The position numbers and the translations under genes are program-made. Shown here piece after piece: positions 52,734 through 61,759 of a stretch of DNA of 64,000 nt. This DNA comes from Lelliottia sp. JS-SCA-14 (GTDB taxonomy: Bacteria > Pseudomonadota > Gammaproteobacteria > Enterobacterales > Enterobacteriaceae). The stretch covers positions 43,562 to 107,561 of the forward strand of contig NZ_CP141607.1 in assembly GCF_035593345.1 (NCBI RefSeq), written 5' to 3'. The notes under the pieces were generated by a model. It saw only the letters and a list, made by a program, of their open reading frames with translations, was not told the origin of the DNA and did not search any database. Position 1 is the stretch's first letter. Each line of letters begins with the position of its first letter.

Positions 52734-55700
52734 TCACTCGAACCTTTCTTCTTGCAACCTGAACTCCTCTTTTTCTTTTTCCCTTGCCTGGTCAACTTTC
52801 TCTCTTAAACTTGCCAGTTCCAGCGTTGCTGCATCAACAATGTCAAGGCGATCCTCTGTCATCAACTGCTCCAGTAGCACTGTTTTTTCTGATAATGTTG
52901 AGGCATACGATCCCTGCCACATCGTCGGAATGAACTGCCGTGAAAACTTGTTCAAAACGCGAGCGGCAGATGGACTTTCTTTAATCATCATATAAGCAAG
53001 ATCGGTCCAGAAATAATTATTATCTGCATGATTAAAAGGACAAATCATCCCCGCAAGGATATCAAAGCGTTGTTCCGGATCTTCTTCACACCAGCTTTTC
53101 GCAACGGCCACTGGCACATCGGTAAGTGGTAACGAATGTGAGGACAGGCGGAACGATAAAATATCCACGGGAACCTTATTAACAACTCCTTTCATTGAAC
53201 TGATCGCGTCAAGAATAACTCTCGGGTGAAATTCAGTAACAATTTTAAGGAGCTCACGGATCGAGCCTCTGAACTGGATATGTTTATTCTCAGGAGAGAA
53301 AATTGCCTCAAGCAACAGCATTAAATCCTTATCTTCAGCACATCTGAATACACGGCGGGCAACTTCAGTCATGCTATGCAGATTGGCATCTGACGTGTTC
53401 AGATAACCTTCATTAACCAGTTTGACGAAAAGTGAACGCGAGAAGGATATCAGAGATTCATCATGACTATAATCACCATCGCCCTCGTTATAAAATCGCA
53501 TGTTAAGGATTTCAATACAGGAGAAAGGTCCATTTTCATGGTGCCAGAGAGATTGTAAAATTTCTGTCAGTACATCATCTGAAATCAATTTATGTTTTTG
53601 ACCATAGGCCAGATCGCGATATGGGAAGACATCAATATCAGGGTTCTGTAAGTGTTTCAGGATCCTTGCTGTACTTTTTTCATCGACCGGGAGACAGAGT
53701 TGCAATGAAGCAAATACGCTCTGCATATCCGACCGGGAGACATATTCATCCATCACAATATCAAACAGGATTTTGTTATCTTTATAAATACCCTGGAGTA
53801 TACCCTGTACAAAAGCGAGATTTATTTCGTTCTTGCCCGTCTGATAAATAATGGCATTCATCAAATCCAGTAGATTCTTTTTATCAGGATAAGCAACCGC
53901 GATTTCATATGCAAAGGCCACAATCTGCCTGCGGTTATAATCTCCATACAAAGCAGCGAGAATGATCTTCTCCAGCAATTCAGGTTGATTTGATGCTATG
54001 TCCCGTGCAAGTGTCTCAGCTACAACGACGGCTACATCAGATCCGTGCTTGATTGTGTGGCCGTCCGGACTGCGCTCTTCTAGCCCATAAAAGCTCTGGA
54101 GCTTTGTCAGAACGAATGTATTTAATCTACGTTCAATGGTAACAGGTTTAATTTCGTCTGTTAATTGAAGCAATTCCGTAGCTGCTTCCTGCCCCATTTT
54201 CTCTGTATCAAACCGTAATGCCGTGCAGGCCGCATCCCATAGATATTCGCCACCGTCAGAAAAGGCATATTCCCGGACAAAAGAGATTAGCTGCTCCCTG
54301 ATACAATCGAGTCTCCATAAGTTTCTAAGATGAGAAGAAACTACTCTGATACCTTCATGGAGCAGTTCAGGCCTCTGCTTAAGTGTTCGTTCAAGGAACA
54401 CCAAGACAGAAGAATACCAGTCATCAATTTCATCGTACGTCGAAGGTTCATAACCATAATCGCGAACGTCTGATCCAAAATCAAACCCGTATGAGGACAT
54501 AAAATCACGGGTTTTCAGTAATTCTGAAATTAACTTTAATGCAATATCAGGATTATTATCCAACAGACTTTCTATAATTTTAAGACGCTGCTCAACCGTC
54601 GCACACGTTCCGGAAAGACGAGCGCCAAAAAGGCTTTTAAGGATATCGAGTACAGAATTACTCCTTTCGCCTGCGTCTTCTTTAAGGGCAAATTTGGTCA
54701 GTAAACTGACACTATCTCCGAAATATACACAATCATATGCCAGCGAACGAAGCAGACGCGTAATCCGGATAAATGCAGGATTTCCACGACTCAGAAACAA
54801 TTCACCGACATCACTACTTCCAAGGCGCCCAATAAAATTTAGCGTATCATTTGGCGCAACAGGTGCCACATTAGATACATACGAAAAGACTAAGTCATAA
54901 TTATTATCCGGTTCACTATGACATGTTAATAACATCTGCTCAAAACATCCATTAACAGACAAAAGATTTTGTGCGAATTTTATGGCTTCCGTTGAATGTG
55001 ATAAATAGCCAAGGCGTCTGGTGAATGAGGAAAACAATCGTCGGTTTTTATCCGGGTTGATTATTGATAATAGATGACCTGCAGGTATATTTTCTAAAGC
55101 CAGTGAAGCCAGCCTGTTCGCAACAGGAGGAGGCAGAATAGACATCCATACATCGCGTTTCTGTGCCAAATCCCGTCGGTACAGTTCTTTTGAAAACTCA
55201 TATAACTTATTTACACGGATACCGGATACTTTACCCAGACTGGTAAGTTCATGGCTGTACCGACCACTTTCCTCATACTGAAAGGAATATACCAGGGAAA
55301 GTACCTCCCCTGCTTTTTTGATCTCTTCACTTTTTTCATGGCGCTGATAAAAAAGACGTTCAAACAGAACGTCATCCTTCAGACTGGATATGTTTTCATG
55401 GGTACCAATACTTCCTGCCAGCGCGATTGCCAGTCGGGCATTACCACCTGAAAACGCCGCTATTTTAACCGCGTTATCATGGCTGATATGCGTATATTTT
55501 CTTACTATTAATGCTTCGATTAAGGAGTCAGAATTAGGCTCCATTGAGATCACATCGGTGCCTTCAGGCAGATACTCCCTGACATCATATTCTACCGTGA
55601 GCAGACTTACTGAACGGTTCCCACGGTGGAGAATTTCACTCAAAGCTCTGTGCATGTCCTGCGAGCAGTTATCCACAATCAATAAGGCTGCCTGATGGGT

Positions 55701-56861
55701 TGCTATCAGCTTTTCCAGAAGGGCGGCCGGCGTTGGTTCGGGTGAGAAGCTGGTGTCGGTGTAGTAAACAAAATCATGCGAAAGGGGATTACATCCGGGC
55801 ACGGGCTCGAACAGAGCCTGCACCAGCCGGGTTTTCCCGACTCCGGAAAGGCCAATCAGTCTTACTGCAGTTCCGGGTTTCCTGAGGCGGTCCTGTAACG
55901 AACAGAGTGTGGCAACAGATGTTAATTTTTCTCTGCTGACATGGCTACGCTCTACCAGCTTGATTTTCTCATCGATGAGAAATGTGCTTTCCCCTCCGCT
56001 ACGTTCTCCTGACCAGTTGTTATACCCCTGCCAGTTACTGGTTGTATTTCCGAATACTGAGCGCAGCCACAGGCTCTGGGGGGACTGGCGTACCATAGCA
56101 ACGAAGTTTTTGACGGCACGATAAATCTGGTCGTCACGGGAGGCCGGCTTGCATATTCCGGTATGATCTGCAGGAATTATTGTCATCGTGGCGTTCAGAC
56201 CCGGGTCTGAACTGTCGGGCTTTACGATCATCCCTATCCATGGGGTCCGTTTCCCTTCCCCCAGAATCAGATGATTAACCGGATTCTTAAATGTCCACTG
56301 GCGATACCAGACATTCAGGGCCCTTAAGTCTGCATTGTTGCGGAATAAATATGCCGAGACGAATGTTGGTTTGTGACCAGCTAATCTTATAAGTATGCGG
56401 GGTAATAACCTGTTCCCCAGGCTTGAAACATCTGAACCTGCATGTGGCGTTCCAAGAAATGCAACGCCGGTCACTCTGCAGAGCAAATCTCTGGCCTCAG
56501 AATTGTCGGAACGGTCACTGGCAAGCCGCATCATTTGCTTGATAATCAGTCCGCCCAGGCTGTGACCGATCAGAATAATCTCTTTACTCAGGATGTCTTT
56601 ATGCAGAAGAAATGCGTCAAAGATATTTTCGGCCAGATCCTGAAACTGCATACCGGCGTCCGTTACTGAAACAGCTGCCGAGTCATATTCGATTGACCAG
56701 ATACATAACCCGGGAACATCATGACACAACCAGTCTGGCCAGAATTCCTGCCTCTGAATCCCTCCCATCCACGTGTCCCGGTAGTCACCTCCCAGTCCAT
56801 GGACAAAGACAACGTGTTTAGCGGCACTGACCTGCCCCGCCATGTGATGAATGGATGTCAT
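52734..56861 (-). CDS. Alpha/beta-hydrolase–STAND NTPase with helical repeats (NLR-like)
   Basis: A 1375-residue protein in three parts. Residues 1-260: serine hydrolase with VFVHGLGGDYRDTW, nucleophile Ser101 in LIGHSLGGLI and catalytic-type His in IPADHTGICKP (~233). Residues ~290-600: STAND P-loop with Walker A GLSGVGKT (337-344) and Walker B ALLIVDNCS (392-400), followed by winged-helix-like sequence. Residues ~600-1330: long alpha-helical repeats resembling HEAT/ARM, and a charged coiled-coil end. This effector-NTPase-sensor order is that of bacterial NLR-like/Avs-type antiphage proteins, in which sensing triggers the N-terminal effector. Here a lipase or esterase would act on membranes or cell metabolites. 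Function is inferred. Confidence 0.8.
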   Translation of the reverse strand: MTSIHHMAGQVSAAKHVVFVHGLGGDYRDTWMGGIQRQEFWPDWLCHDVPGLCIWSIEYDSAAVSVTDAGMQFQDLAENIFDAFLLHKDILSKEIILIGHSLGGLIIKQMMRLASDRSDNSEARDLLCRVTGVAFLGTPHAGSDVSSLGNRLLPRILIRLAGHKPTFVSAYLFRNNADLRALNVWYRQWTFKNPVNHLILGEGKRTPWIGMIVKPDSSDPGLNATMTIIPADHTGICKPASRDDQIYRAVKNFVAMVRQSPQSLWLRSVFGNTTSNWQGYNNWSGERSGGESTFLIDEKIKLVERSHVSREKLTSVATLCSLQDRLRKPGTAVRLIGLSGVGKTRLVQALFEPVPGCNPLSHDFVYYTDTSFSPEPTPAALLEKLIATHQAALLIVDNCSQDMHRALSEILHRGNRSVSLLTVEYDVREYLPEGTDVISMEPNSDSLIEALIVRKYTHISHDNAVKIAAFSGGNARLAIALAGSIGTHENISSLKDDVLFERLFYQRHEKSEEIKKAGEVLSLVYSFQYEESGRYSHELTSLGKVSGIRVNKLYEFSKELYRRDLAQKRDVWMSILPPPVANRLASLALENIPAGHLLSIINPDKNRRLFSSFTRRLGYLSHSTEAIKFAQNLLSVNGCFEQMLLTCHSEPDNNYDLVFSYVSNVAPVAPNDTLNFIGRLGSSDVGELFLSRGNPAFIRITRLLRSLAYDCVYFGDSVSLLTKFALKEDAGERSNSVLDILKSLFGARLSGTCATVEQRLKIIESLLDNNPDIALKLISELLKTRDFMSSYGFDFGSDVRDYGYEPSTYDEIDDWYSSVLVFLERTLKQRPELLHEGIRVVSSHLRNLWRLDCIREQLISFVREYAFSDGGEYLWDAACTALRFDTEKMGQEAATELLQLTDEIKPVTIERRLNTFVLTKLQSFYGLEERSPDGHTIKHGSDVAVVVAETLARDIASNQPELLEKIILAALYGDYNRRQIVAFAYEIAVAYPDKKNLLDLMNAIIYQTGKNEINLAFVQGILQGIYKDNKILFDIVMDEYVSRSDMQSVFASLQLCLPVDEKSTARILKHLQNPDIDVFPYRDLAYGQKHKLISDDVLTEILQSLWHHENGPFSCIEILNMRFYNEGDGDYSHDESLISFSRSLFVKLVNEGYLNTSDANLHSMTEVARRVFRCAEDKDLMLLLEAIFSPENKHIQFRGSIRELLKIVTEFHPRVILDAISSMKGVVNKVPVDILSFRLSSHSLPLTDVPVAVAKSWCEEDPEQRFDILAGMICPFNHADNNYFWTDLAYMMIKESPSAARVLNKFSRQFIPTMWQGSYASTLSEKTVLLEQLMTEDRLDIVDAATLELASLREKVDQAREKEKEEFRLQEERFE

Positions 56862-56980
56862 GCCTAACCACCTTAATGAATAGCTGTAGTTTTCCGTGTG
56901 CAGAAATGGGAGCGAAGTGCCAGCCCATAATATCGGCTTCCCGATAACTTTCTTCAGCCAGCCAGGGAGCCCTTATCCTT

Positions 56981-57592
56981 TTACTTGCTGCTCTTTTGTT
57001 CCTTGCGGGCCAGCGCCAGCAGCTCACCCTGCAGGGTGCGGGTTTCCTCGCGCGCACCTTTCAGTTCGGCCTTCGTTTCCTTCAGCTGGGCGCTGAGATG
57101 CTCGCCGGTGGTGGTGAGCCGGGCGATCTGCTCGCGCAGCGGCAGCGCTTCGGCGCGCAGTTCGCGTACCTCGCCGAGCAGCCGGTCGCGTTCGGCCACC
57201 ACTTCCCGCAGCACCGCCAGTTCACCTTCCAGCGTCGTCACTTTCGCCAGCGCCGCGTCGCGCTCCTCATCGGCCTGCGCGATATCCGCATCCGCCTGTT
57301 CACGGGCCGCCAGGGTGTCGGCGTCGGCCTGTTTCACCGCCGCCTGCCACAGCAGGCCCAGCTGGCCGGTCAGCAGCTGCGCCAGGTCAGGCGGCAGCAC
57401 CGGGACCTGCGCCGTGCGCTGTTCGCGCAGCCGGCTGCGGAATGCGCGCATTACCGGGGAGATGTGCGACAGCGAGCCGCCGCCGAGGTGGGCGCGGACC
57501 TGGTCGTTGGTGGGGTTCGGGGTGCCGGCGGCGATAAGGGCCGCGGCGGCGTCTTCAATCCGGCGGGTGATGTCCGGCGGGACGTTGCTCAT
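56981..57592 (-). CDS. kfrA: KfrA-like plasmid DNA-binding coiled-coil protein
   Basis: A 203-residue protein from the ATG at 57592 (GGAGCACC upstream); an extension to 57820 would read through the repeat array. The KfrA N-domain is at residues ~1-85 (PPDITRRIEDAAAALIAAG, HLGGGSLSHISPVMRAFRSR). The rest is one long coiled coil (ARLTTTGEHLSAQLKETKAE). KfrA-type proteins bind repeats upstream of their own gene and aid segregation. GC content is much higher than around. Confidence 0.82.
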   Translation of the reverse strand: MSNVPPDITRRIEDAAAALIAAGTPNPTNDQVRAHLGGGSLSHISPVMRAFRSRLREQRTAQVPVLPPDLAQLLTGQLGLLWQAAVKQADADTLAAREQADADIAQADEERDAALAKVTTLEGELAVLREVVAERDRLLGEVRELRAEALPLREQIARLTTTGEHLSAQLKETKAELKGAREETRTLQGELLALARKEQKSSK

Positions 57593-57645
57593 GAGGTGCT
57601 CCGGGTCAGTCAGGAATGATGGCCCGATCTTACGCCTCGCCGAAA

Positions 57646-57745
57646 TAATACACAATACACAAAAATACATTTCATACATACAATACAGAGAATACATGGA
57701 ATACATACAATACATTTCGTACATACAAATCGTCAGTACATACAC
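57646..57745. repeat. 9-bp tandem array upstream of kfrA (probable KfrA site)
   Basis: From 57671 to 57724 six units follow at exact 9-bp spacing with core ATACAT (TTCATACAT, ACAATACAG, AGAATACAT, GGAATACAT, ACAATACAT, TTCGTACAT). Further TACAC/TACAT copies flank it on both sides. It lies 50-150 bp upstream of the kfrA start and should be its autoregulatory binding array. Confidence 0.8.
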
Positions 57746-58320
57746 TCCGTACTGTTTTCCGCCGGCAGATCCGAATTCTGGCTGTTCCGGATCTTCACGG
57801 CCCCTCCCTCCGCGCAGCACCGCGTAAACACCCTATGCTGTAGTAGCATTCCCACCCGCACGCAACATGTTGCGGTTCCTCCCTCCCCTGCCCTCTGCCG
57901 CTCACCGGCATAAAACTGCGCCCGGGTGCGTTCCGGCCTGTGTTACACTTCCGAAAACATCAAAATGGACAGAAAGTCGGATCACATCGCGATCACCATT
58001 CTTTAATTTATAAGCGTGGTTATATGGCTGCGTATTATCAGGCAAGTAATCGTATTCAGCCGTGAATATCGGGTGCGTGATGGTTTTAGCCGTGATGGTC
58101 AGGTGACGGAATGACCGCCGGAGGATGTTGGGGGATTTCCCACAGTGATGGTGCCGGAAGGAAATTATTTCAGGACAAAATAAAAGGAGTTCAGGATGGG
58201 ACGAACTGTACCGATCAAAGCGGGTGGGAGGATGTGTGCATCAGGGAAAGAAGTTATCCGGTGTTGCCCGGATCAGCGCGCGGGGGCGACAGTGAAGCCC
58301 TCCTCCGGAAGCCCGTCATA
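57746..58320. other. Non-coding gap between kfrA and a small plus-strand gene
   Basis: About 575 bp. Apart from the upstream part of the kfrA control region I see no gene with a ribosome site. A plus-strand frame begins at 58111 but is better started at 58321. Confidence 0.5.
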
Positions 58321-58863
58321 ATGGCGGCGGTTATCAGCCCGGTATGGGTACCTGTCGTCTCCTCAGCCGTCGGGGGCATCATGGCCATCGCCGGCGGTAT
58401 CGTCACGCAGCAGATCATTGCCGGAAAGGAGAAACGCGCACACGAAAGGAAGATCGCGTCAGAGCGGGCTTATCTCGGCAGCCAGCTGCTGGTCAGCCTG
58501 ATGGAGTTCCGTGACCGCTGCCAGGACTTTGCTGACTGTCCTGAATGGCCCGGAATGATGATCCCCGCCCCGCCGGGTCTGGTGGATTTTGAAGATACAG
58601 AGGGTGACTGGTCGGTTCTTCCCGGGGCACTTCTCCTGAGGATCAGACGTCTGCCTCTGCTGCAGAAAAAATTCAATCAGGCAATCAGGGATTGTTTTGA
58701 AGAATATGGCGCAGATTTCGAGTATTCGGAGGTGGCCACGCACAGATACCGGAAGCTTCGTCAGGAATGTGAGTCTCTGGTTACCGAGCTTTGCATACTG
58801 TGCAGGCTGCCGTCTGATGTTTATTTTCCTGAGTTGCATGAATCAGGTCACCCAACAAATTAA
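58321..58863 (+). CDS. Hypothetical membrane-anchored protein
   Basis: A 180-residue protein from the ATG at 58321, chosen because a hydrophobic segment (VWVPVVSSAVGGIMAIAGG) then stands at the N-terminus, followed by a charged helical domain (GKEKRAHERKIASERAYLGS, RKLRQECESLVTELC). Family not recognised. First of three plus-strand genes ending with the recombinase. Confidence 0.5.
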   Translation: MAAVISPVWVPVVSSAVGGIMAIAGGIVTQQIIAGKEKRAHERKIASERAYLGSQLLVSLMEFRDRCQDFADCPEWPGMMIPAPPGLVDFEDTEGDWSVLPGALLLRIRRLPLLQKKFNQAIRDCFEEYGADFEYSEVATHRYRKLRQECESLVTELCILCRLPSDVYFPELHESGHPTN

Positions 58864-58873
58864 GGGCCAGCGC

Positions 58874-59221
58874 ATGAAAACATCCCAAAAATCCATTTCA
58901 CAGCAAAGTATTGATCTGCTGCGGCACTGCCAGCATCTGCAGTCGGAACAGGACGGCATTCGCCGGCCTGAGCCTGGTCACGCCGGCGTTGCTGCAGATG
59001 AGACGCTGGATGACTTTGCACAACAGATCCAGACTGCCTGTATGTATGCGTCAATGACCGATCGTCTGCTGGCTATGCAAACCAGGCTTGCTGATCTTGG
59101 CCGCCAGCTGGAGTCCCGGGAGCTGGTCGAGGTTCCGGTCGGCCGTGACTACGCCGACGCAGCCCTGGACTGGTTATCAGCGCAGGCCGGCTCGCCAGCA
59201 CCACAGGGAGATCAGAATTGA
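58874..59221 (+). CDS. Small protein upstream of the ResD-like recombinase
   Basis: A 115-residue helical protein (QQSIDLLRHCQHLQSEQDG, YASMTDRLLAMQTRLADLG). It starts at ATG 58874, 10 nt after the previous stop. Its stop codon overlaps the TTG start of the recombinase. Its role is unknown, possibly an accessory factor of resolution. Confidence 0.55.
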   Translation: MKTSQKSISQQSIDLLRHCQHLQSEQDGIRRPEPGHAGVAADETLDDFAQQIQTACMYASMTDRLLAMQTRLADLGRQLESRELVEVPVGRDYADAALDWLSAQAGSPAPQGDQN

Positions 59222-60024
59222 ACATGCTGACTGTCCAGGGGCAGTTTCCGGGCCCGTCAGGCTATAGCAACCCTGGCACGGCACCGTTGCCGGTGGCCAT
59301 TGACTACCCTGCGGCTCTGGCGCTTCGCCAACTTGCCATTTTGCACGATGATCTGCCCAAATATCTCCTTGCGCCGGAAATCAGCGCCCTGCTCCATTAT
59401 GTGCCGGATCTTCAGCGCAAAACCCTCTTTGCCACACTCTGGAACACAGGTGCGCGCATCAACGAAGCGCTGGCGCTGGGCCGGGCAGATTATCATCTGG
59501 CGCCACCGTATCCGATCGTACAGCTGGCCACACTGAAGCAGCGTACTGAGAAAGCGGCCCGTACAGCAGGACGAGCGCCTTCCGGCCTGGTACCACACCG
59601 GATGGTGCCTCTTTCTGATCCCCAGTACGTCAGCCAGCTTGAAATGATGGTGGCCACACTCAAAATCCCGCTGGAGCGCCGCAACAAAACGTCAGGAAAA
59701 ATGGAAAAGGCGCGTCTGTGGAATATCACTGACCGGACAGTACGCACCTGGCTGGGGGAAGCCGTCGATGCAGCGGCTGCAGACGGGGTGAGATTTTCTG
59801 TCCCCGTGACGCCTCATACGTTCCGCCATTCGTATGCAATGCACATGCTGTACGCCGGCATTCCGCTGAAGGTGCTGCAGAGTCTCATGGGTCACAAGAG
59901 TCTGAGCTCGACCGAGGTCTACACCAAAGTCTTTGCGCTCGATGTCGCAGCGCGGCACCGTGTGCAGTTCCAAATGCCAGAGTCTGAAGCTGTTCAGATG
60001 CTTAAATTAATCAGTAGGGTATAA
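59218..60024 (+). CDS. ResD-like tyrosine recombinase (plasmid multimer resolution)
   Basis: A 268-residue protein. The start is TTG 59218 overlapping the previous stop (GGGAG 7 nt upstream); ATG 59224 is the alternative. All catalytic positions are present: Arg in NTGARINEALALG, H-x-x-R in TPHTFRHSYAMHML, His in LMGHKSLSSTEVY and the Tyr in the latter segment. Related to ResD of the F plasmid, which resolves dimers at rfsF in the origin. It directly precedes the origin here. Confidence 0.88.
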   Translation: MNMLTVQGQFPGPSGYSNPGTAPLPVAIDYPAALALRQLAILHDDLPKYLLAPEISALLHYVPDLQRKTLFATLWNTGARINEALALGRADYHLAPPYPIVQLATLKQRTEKAARTAGRAPSGLVPHRMVPLSDPQYVSQLEMMVATLKIPLERRNKTSGKMEKARLWNITDRTVRTWLGEAVDAAAADGVRFSVPVTPHTFRHSYAMHMLYAGIPLKVLQSLMGHKSLSSTEVYTKVFALDVAARHRVQFQMPESEAVQMLKLISRV

Positions 60025-60044
60025 GCAGCTTTAACTAACTTTAG

Positions 60045-60103
60045 ATGGACTGTGAACCGTGATTATGGATTAAAAACCGTTAATTTGACGGTTCTTAATC
60101 CAC
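60045..60103. repeat. Iteron group A (upstream)
   Basis: ATGGACTGTGAACCG (60045) and ATGGATTAAAAACCG (60065) in direct order, then CGGTTCTTAATCCAC (60089) inverted. They match the main array and probably bind RepA in looping or copy control. Confidence 0.75.
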
Positions 60104-60222
60104 ATTAGTGGGGATTAAGGTCTCAGCGGCATGTAAGCCTCAACTAATCTTCTTCATTTCAATGAAATACTACTGGTTGGTGAGAGTAGACACCGATGGG
60201 TTTGACCATTACAACGAGATAT

Positions 60223-60231
60223 TTATACACA
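60223..60231 (+). promoter_or_regulatory. DnaA box
   Basis: TTATACACA, a perfect match to TTATNCACA, within the origin region. A second perfect box is at 60568. Confidence 0.65.
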
Positions 60232-60258
60232 GTTATTATTGAATATAACCAATAAGTT

Positions 60259-60309
60259 AGATCCTTAAAGAGATCCTAATGTGATCCAACAAAGATCAAA
60301 GGAGATCCC
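60259..60309. promoter_or_regulatory. Cluster of GATC heptamers in the origin
   Basis: Five GATC sites at 10-12-bp spacing (60260, 60272, 60283, 60294, 60304), embedded in AGATCCT/TGATCCA/AGATCAA/AGATCCC units. These resemble the AGATCCA heptamers of the P1 plasmid origin, where Dam methylation and SeqA control firing. Confidence 0.75.
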
Positions 60310-60354
60310 AGTAGCTGTATCATGTTGATAATTAAAATAAAATCGGTACTTGTG

Positions 60355-60476
60355 ATGGACTTAGAACCGCTCTTTATGGGCTATGAACCGCTAAAGATGA
60401 ACTATAGGCCGTTTTAAATGGGCTGGCGACCAATCTTGATGTTCTAAAGACCGTTAGAGAAATGGACTAAAGACCG
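60355..60476 (+). repeat. Main iteron array of the replication origin
   Basis: Six direct copies of consensus ATGGACTAWAGACCG at 60355, 60376, 60397, 60418, 60439 and 60462. The first five are exactly 21 bp apart, two helical turns. This is the primary RepA-binding site, followed by the AT-rich unwinding region at 60482-60600. Confidence 0.9.
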
Positions 60477-60481
60477 ATTTT

Positions 60482-60600
60482 CCCGTTTTCTTTTGTTGAT
60501 AGTAATATATATTAAAAACAATGGCATACGTGATAATTTAATTTGTATTCACATTTAATCCACAGGGTTATACACATATCATTTTTCCATTAACTTGCTA
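60482..60600. other. AT-rich segment with DnaA box (likely unwinding region)
   Basis: Strongly AT-rich DNA with a perfect DnaA box TTATACACA at 60568-60576, between the iterons and the repA promoter. It is the probable DNA unwinding element. Confidence 0.6.
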
Positions 60601-60623
60601 TCTCGATCTCCTGCATCAATAAT

Positions 60624-60658
60624 GTGGGCTAAGGTCCGCTCAAGTGGATTAAAGGCCG
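60624..60658 (+). promoter_or_regulatory. RepA autoregulatory iterons
   Basis: GTGGGCTAAGGTCCG (60624) and GTGGATTAAAGGCCG (60644), 20 bp apart, 20 bp before the repA ATG. Binding here would block the repA promoter. Confidence 0.65.
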
Positions 60659-60678
60659 CTCAACTCGGATAAGTAAAT

Positions 60679-61749
60679 ATGCCAAAAATTGATAAAGATC
60701 CTGCTGTTGGGACTAGCATGCAGCTCAGTGACAGCTCTCCAATCACTTCAAAGATGGTTGGGGGTAATGTGCTCAGACATACAAATAATCACACAGTACA
60801 ACCTGTAGCGCTTATGAGACTTGGGTTGTTCGTGCCTACTTTGAAGACCACAGACAGAGCTAAACGTTTAACCAAAACGACTATTGATGCGACCGAAGAA
60901 TTAATCCAGCTGAAAATATCCCAAGCCGAGGGTTATGAAAATGTAACCATCACTGGCACTCGTTTAGATATGGATTCTGACTTCAAAACTTGGATTGGTG
61001 TCGTTCGAAGTATTGCAGAACATGGTAACTCTGACGGCATGGTTGAGATGTCTATAACTGAGTTAGCTAAACTCTGTGGATTCCCAAGTACTGAGGTTCG
61101 CACTCGTCTACGCAAGAGGATAACAGATTCATTACAACGCATAATGAGTGTCGTTATTCATCTGCAAATGAAAACCGACAAAGAGAAAGATGAGAGCGAT
61201 GGCCTAATGCTGCATCTCATCAAAGATGTGCAATACAGCGATAAGAAGAATTTCGTCACATTTTCCGCTGATCCGCGTCTTAGCGAGCTTTATGAAGTAG
61301 ATCACACCGTGCTGCTTCACTTAAAAGTTATCAAAACATTGCCCCGCAAGGAATCAGCTCAAGCAATCTATACATTCATAGAAAGTTTGCCTAAGCGCCC
61401 TGCTCCAATTTCGATCAAGCGATTGCGCGATCGCCTCAACCTTCGGTCTGCGGCTATCGGTGATCAAAATCGAACCGTCAGAAAAGCGATGGAGGTGCTA
61501 AGAGACATCGGATACGTTGAGTATGAGGAAGTTAAAAAAGGAAGATCGTCATATTTCAGAATCCTCAGAAGAAACCCTAAGTTAATTCTTGATTCGATAC
61601 CAGATGACGAGCCAGGCGGCGATAGCAGAGATAGTGCTAGTAAGCCTATGAGCGAAAAGCAAAAAGCTTTATTTGACGCTGTTTCATCAATTGATGAGTC
61701 GGATTTAGAGAAGGTTTTGCAGGCACTAACGGCTCTTAAGAAAAAGTAA
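60679..61749 (+). CDS. repA: Plasmid replication initiator, RepFIB/RepB family
   Basis: A 356-residue protein of the Rep_3/RepFIB type with two winged helices. The first is near residues 105-175 (MVEMSITELAKLCGFPSTEV, RTRLRKRITDSLQRIMSVV), the second near 200-300 (HTVLLHLKVIKTLPRKESAQ, PISIKRLRDRLNLRSAAIGD, YFRILRRNPKL). Such proteins bind iterons to open the origin and repress their own promoter. Iterons flank both sides of the gene, as in RepFIB. Confidence 0.92.
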   Translation: MPKIDKDPAVGTSMQLSDSSPITSKMVGGNVLRHTNNHTVQPVALMRLGLFVPTLKTTDRAKRLTKTTIDATEELIQLKISQAEGYENVTITGTRLDMDSDFKTWIGVVRSIAEHGNSDGMVEMSITELAKLCGFPSTEVRTRLRKRITDSLQRIMSVVIHLQMKTDKEKDESDGLMLHLIKDVQYSDKKNFVTFSADPRLSELYEVDHTVLLHLKVIKTLPRKESAQAIYTFIESLPKRPAPISIKRLRDRLNLRSAAIGDQNRTVRKAMEVLRDIGYVEYEEVKKGRSSYFRILRRNPKLILDSIPDDEPGGDSRDSASKPMSEKQKALFDAVSSIDESDLEKVLQALTALKKK

Positions 61750-61759
61750 TCGCGTCAAA

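Noticed and set aside
57593..57820. Longer KfrA with a Tyr/Cys/Met-rich N-terminus
   Set aside because: The extension is translation of the 9-bp repeat array; the ATG at 57592 has the ribosome site and family start.
56985..57827. Long plus-strand open frame (280 codons) antisense to kfrA
   Set aside because: It is a GC-rich shadow of the KfrA coiled coil, dominated by Ser/Arg/Ala with no domain or ribosome site.
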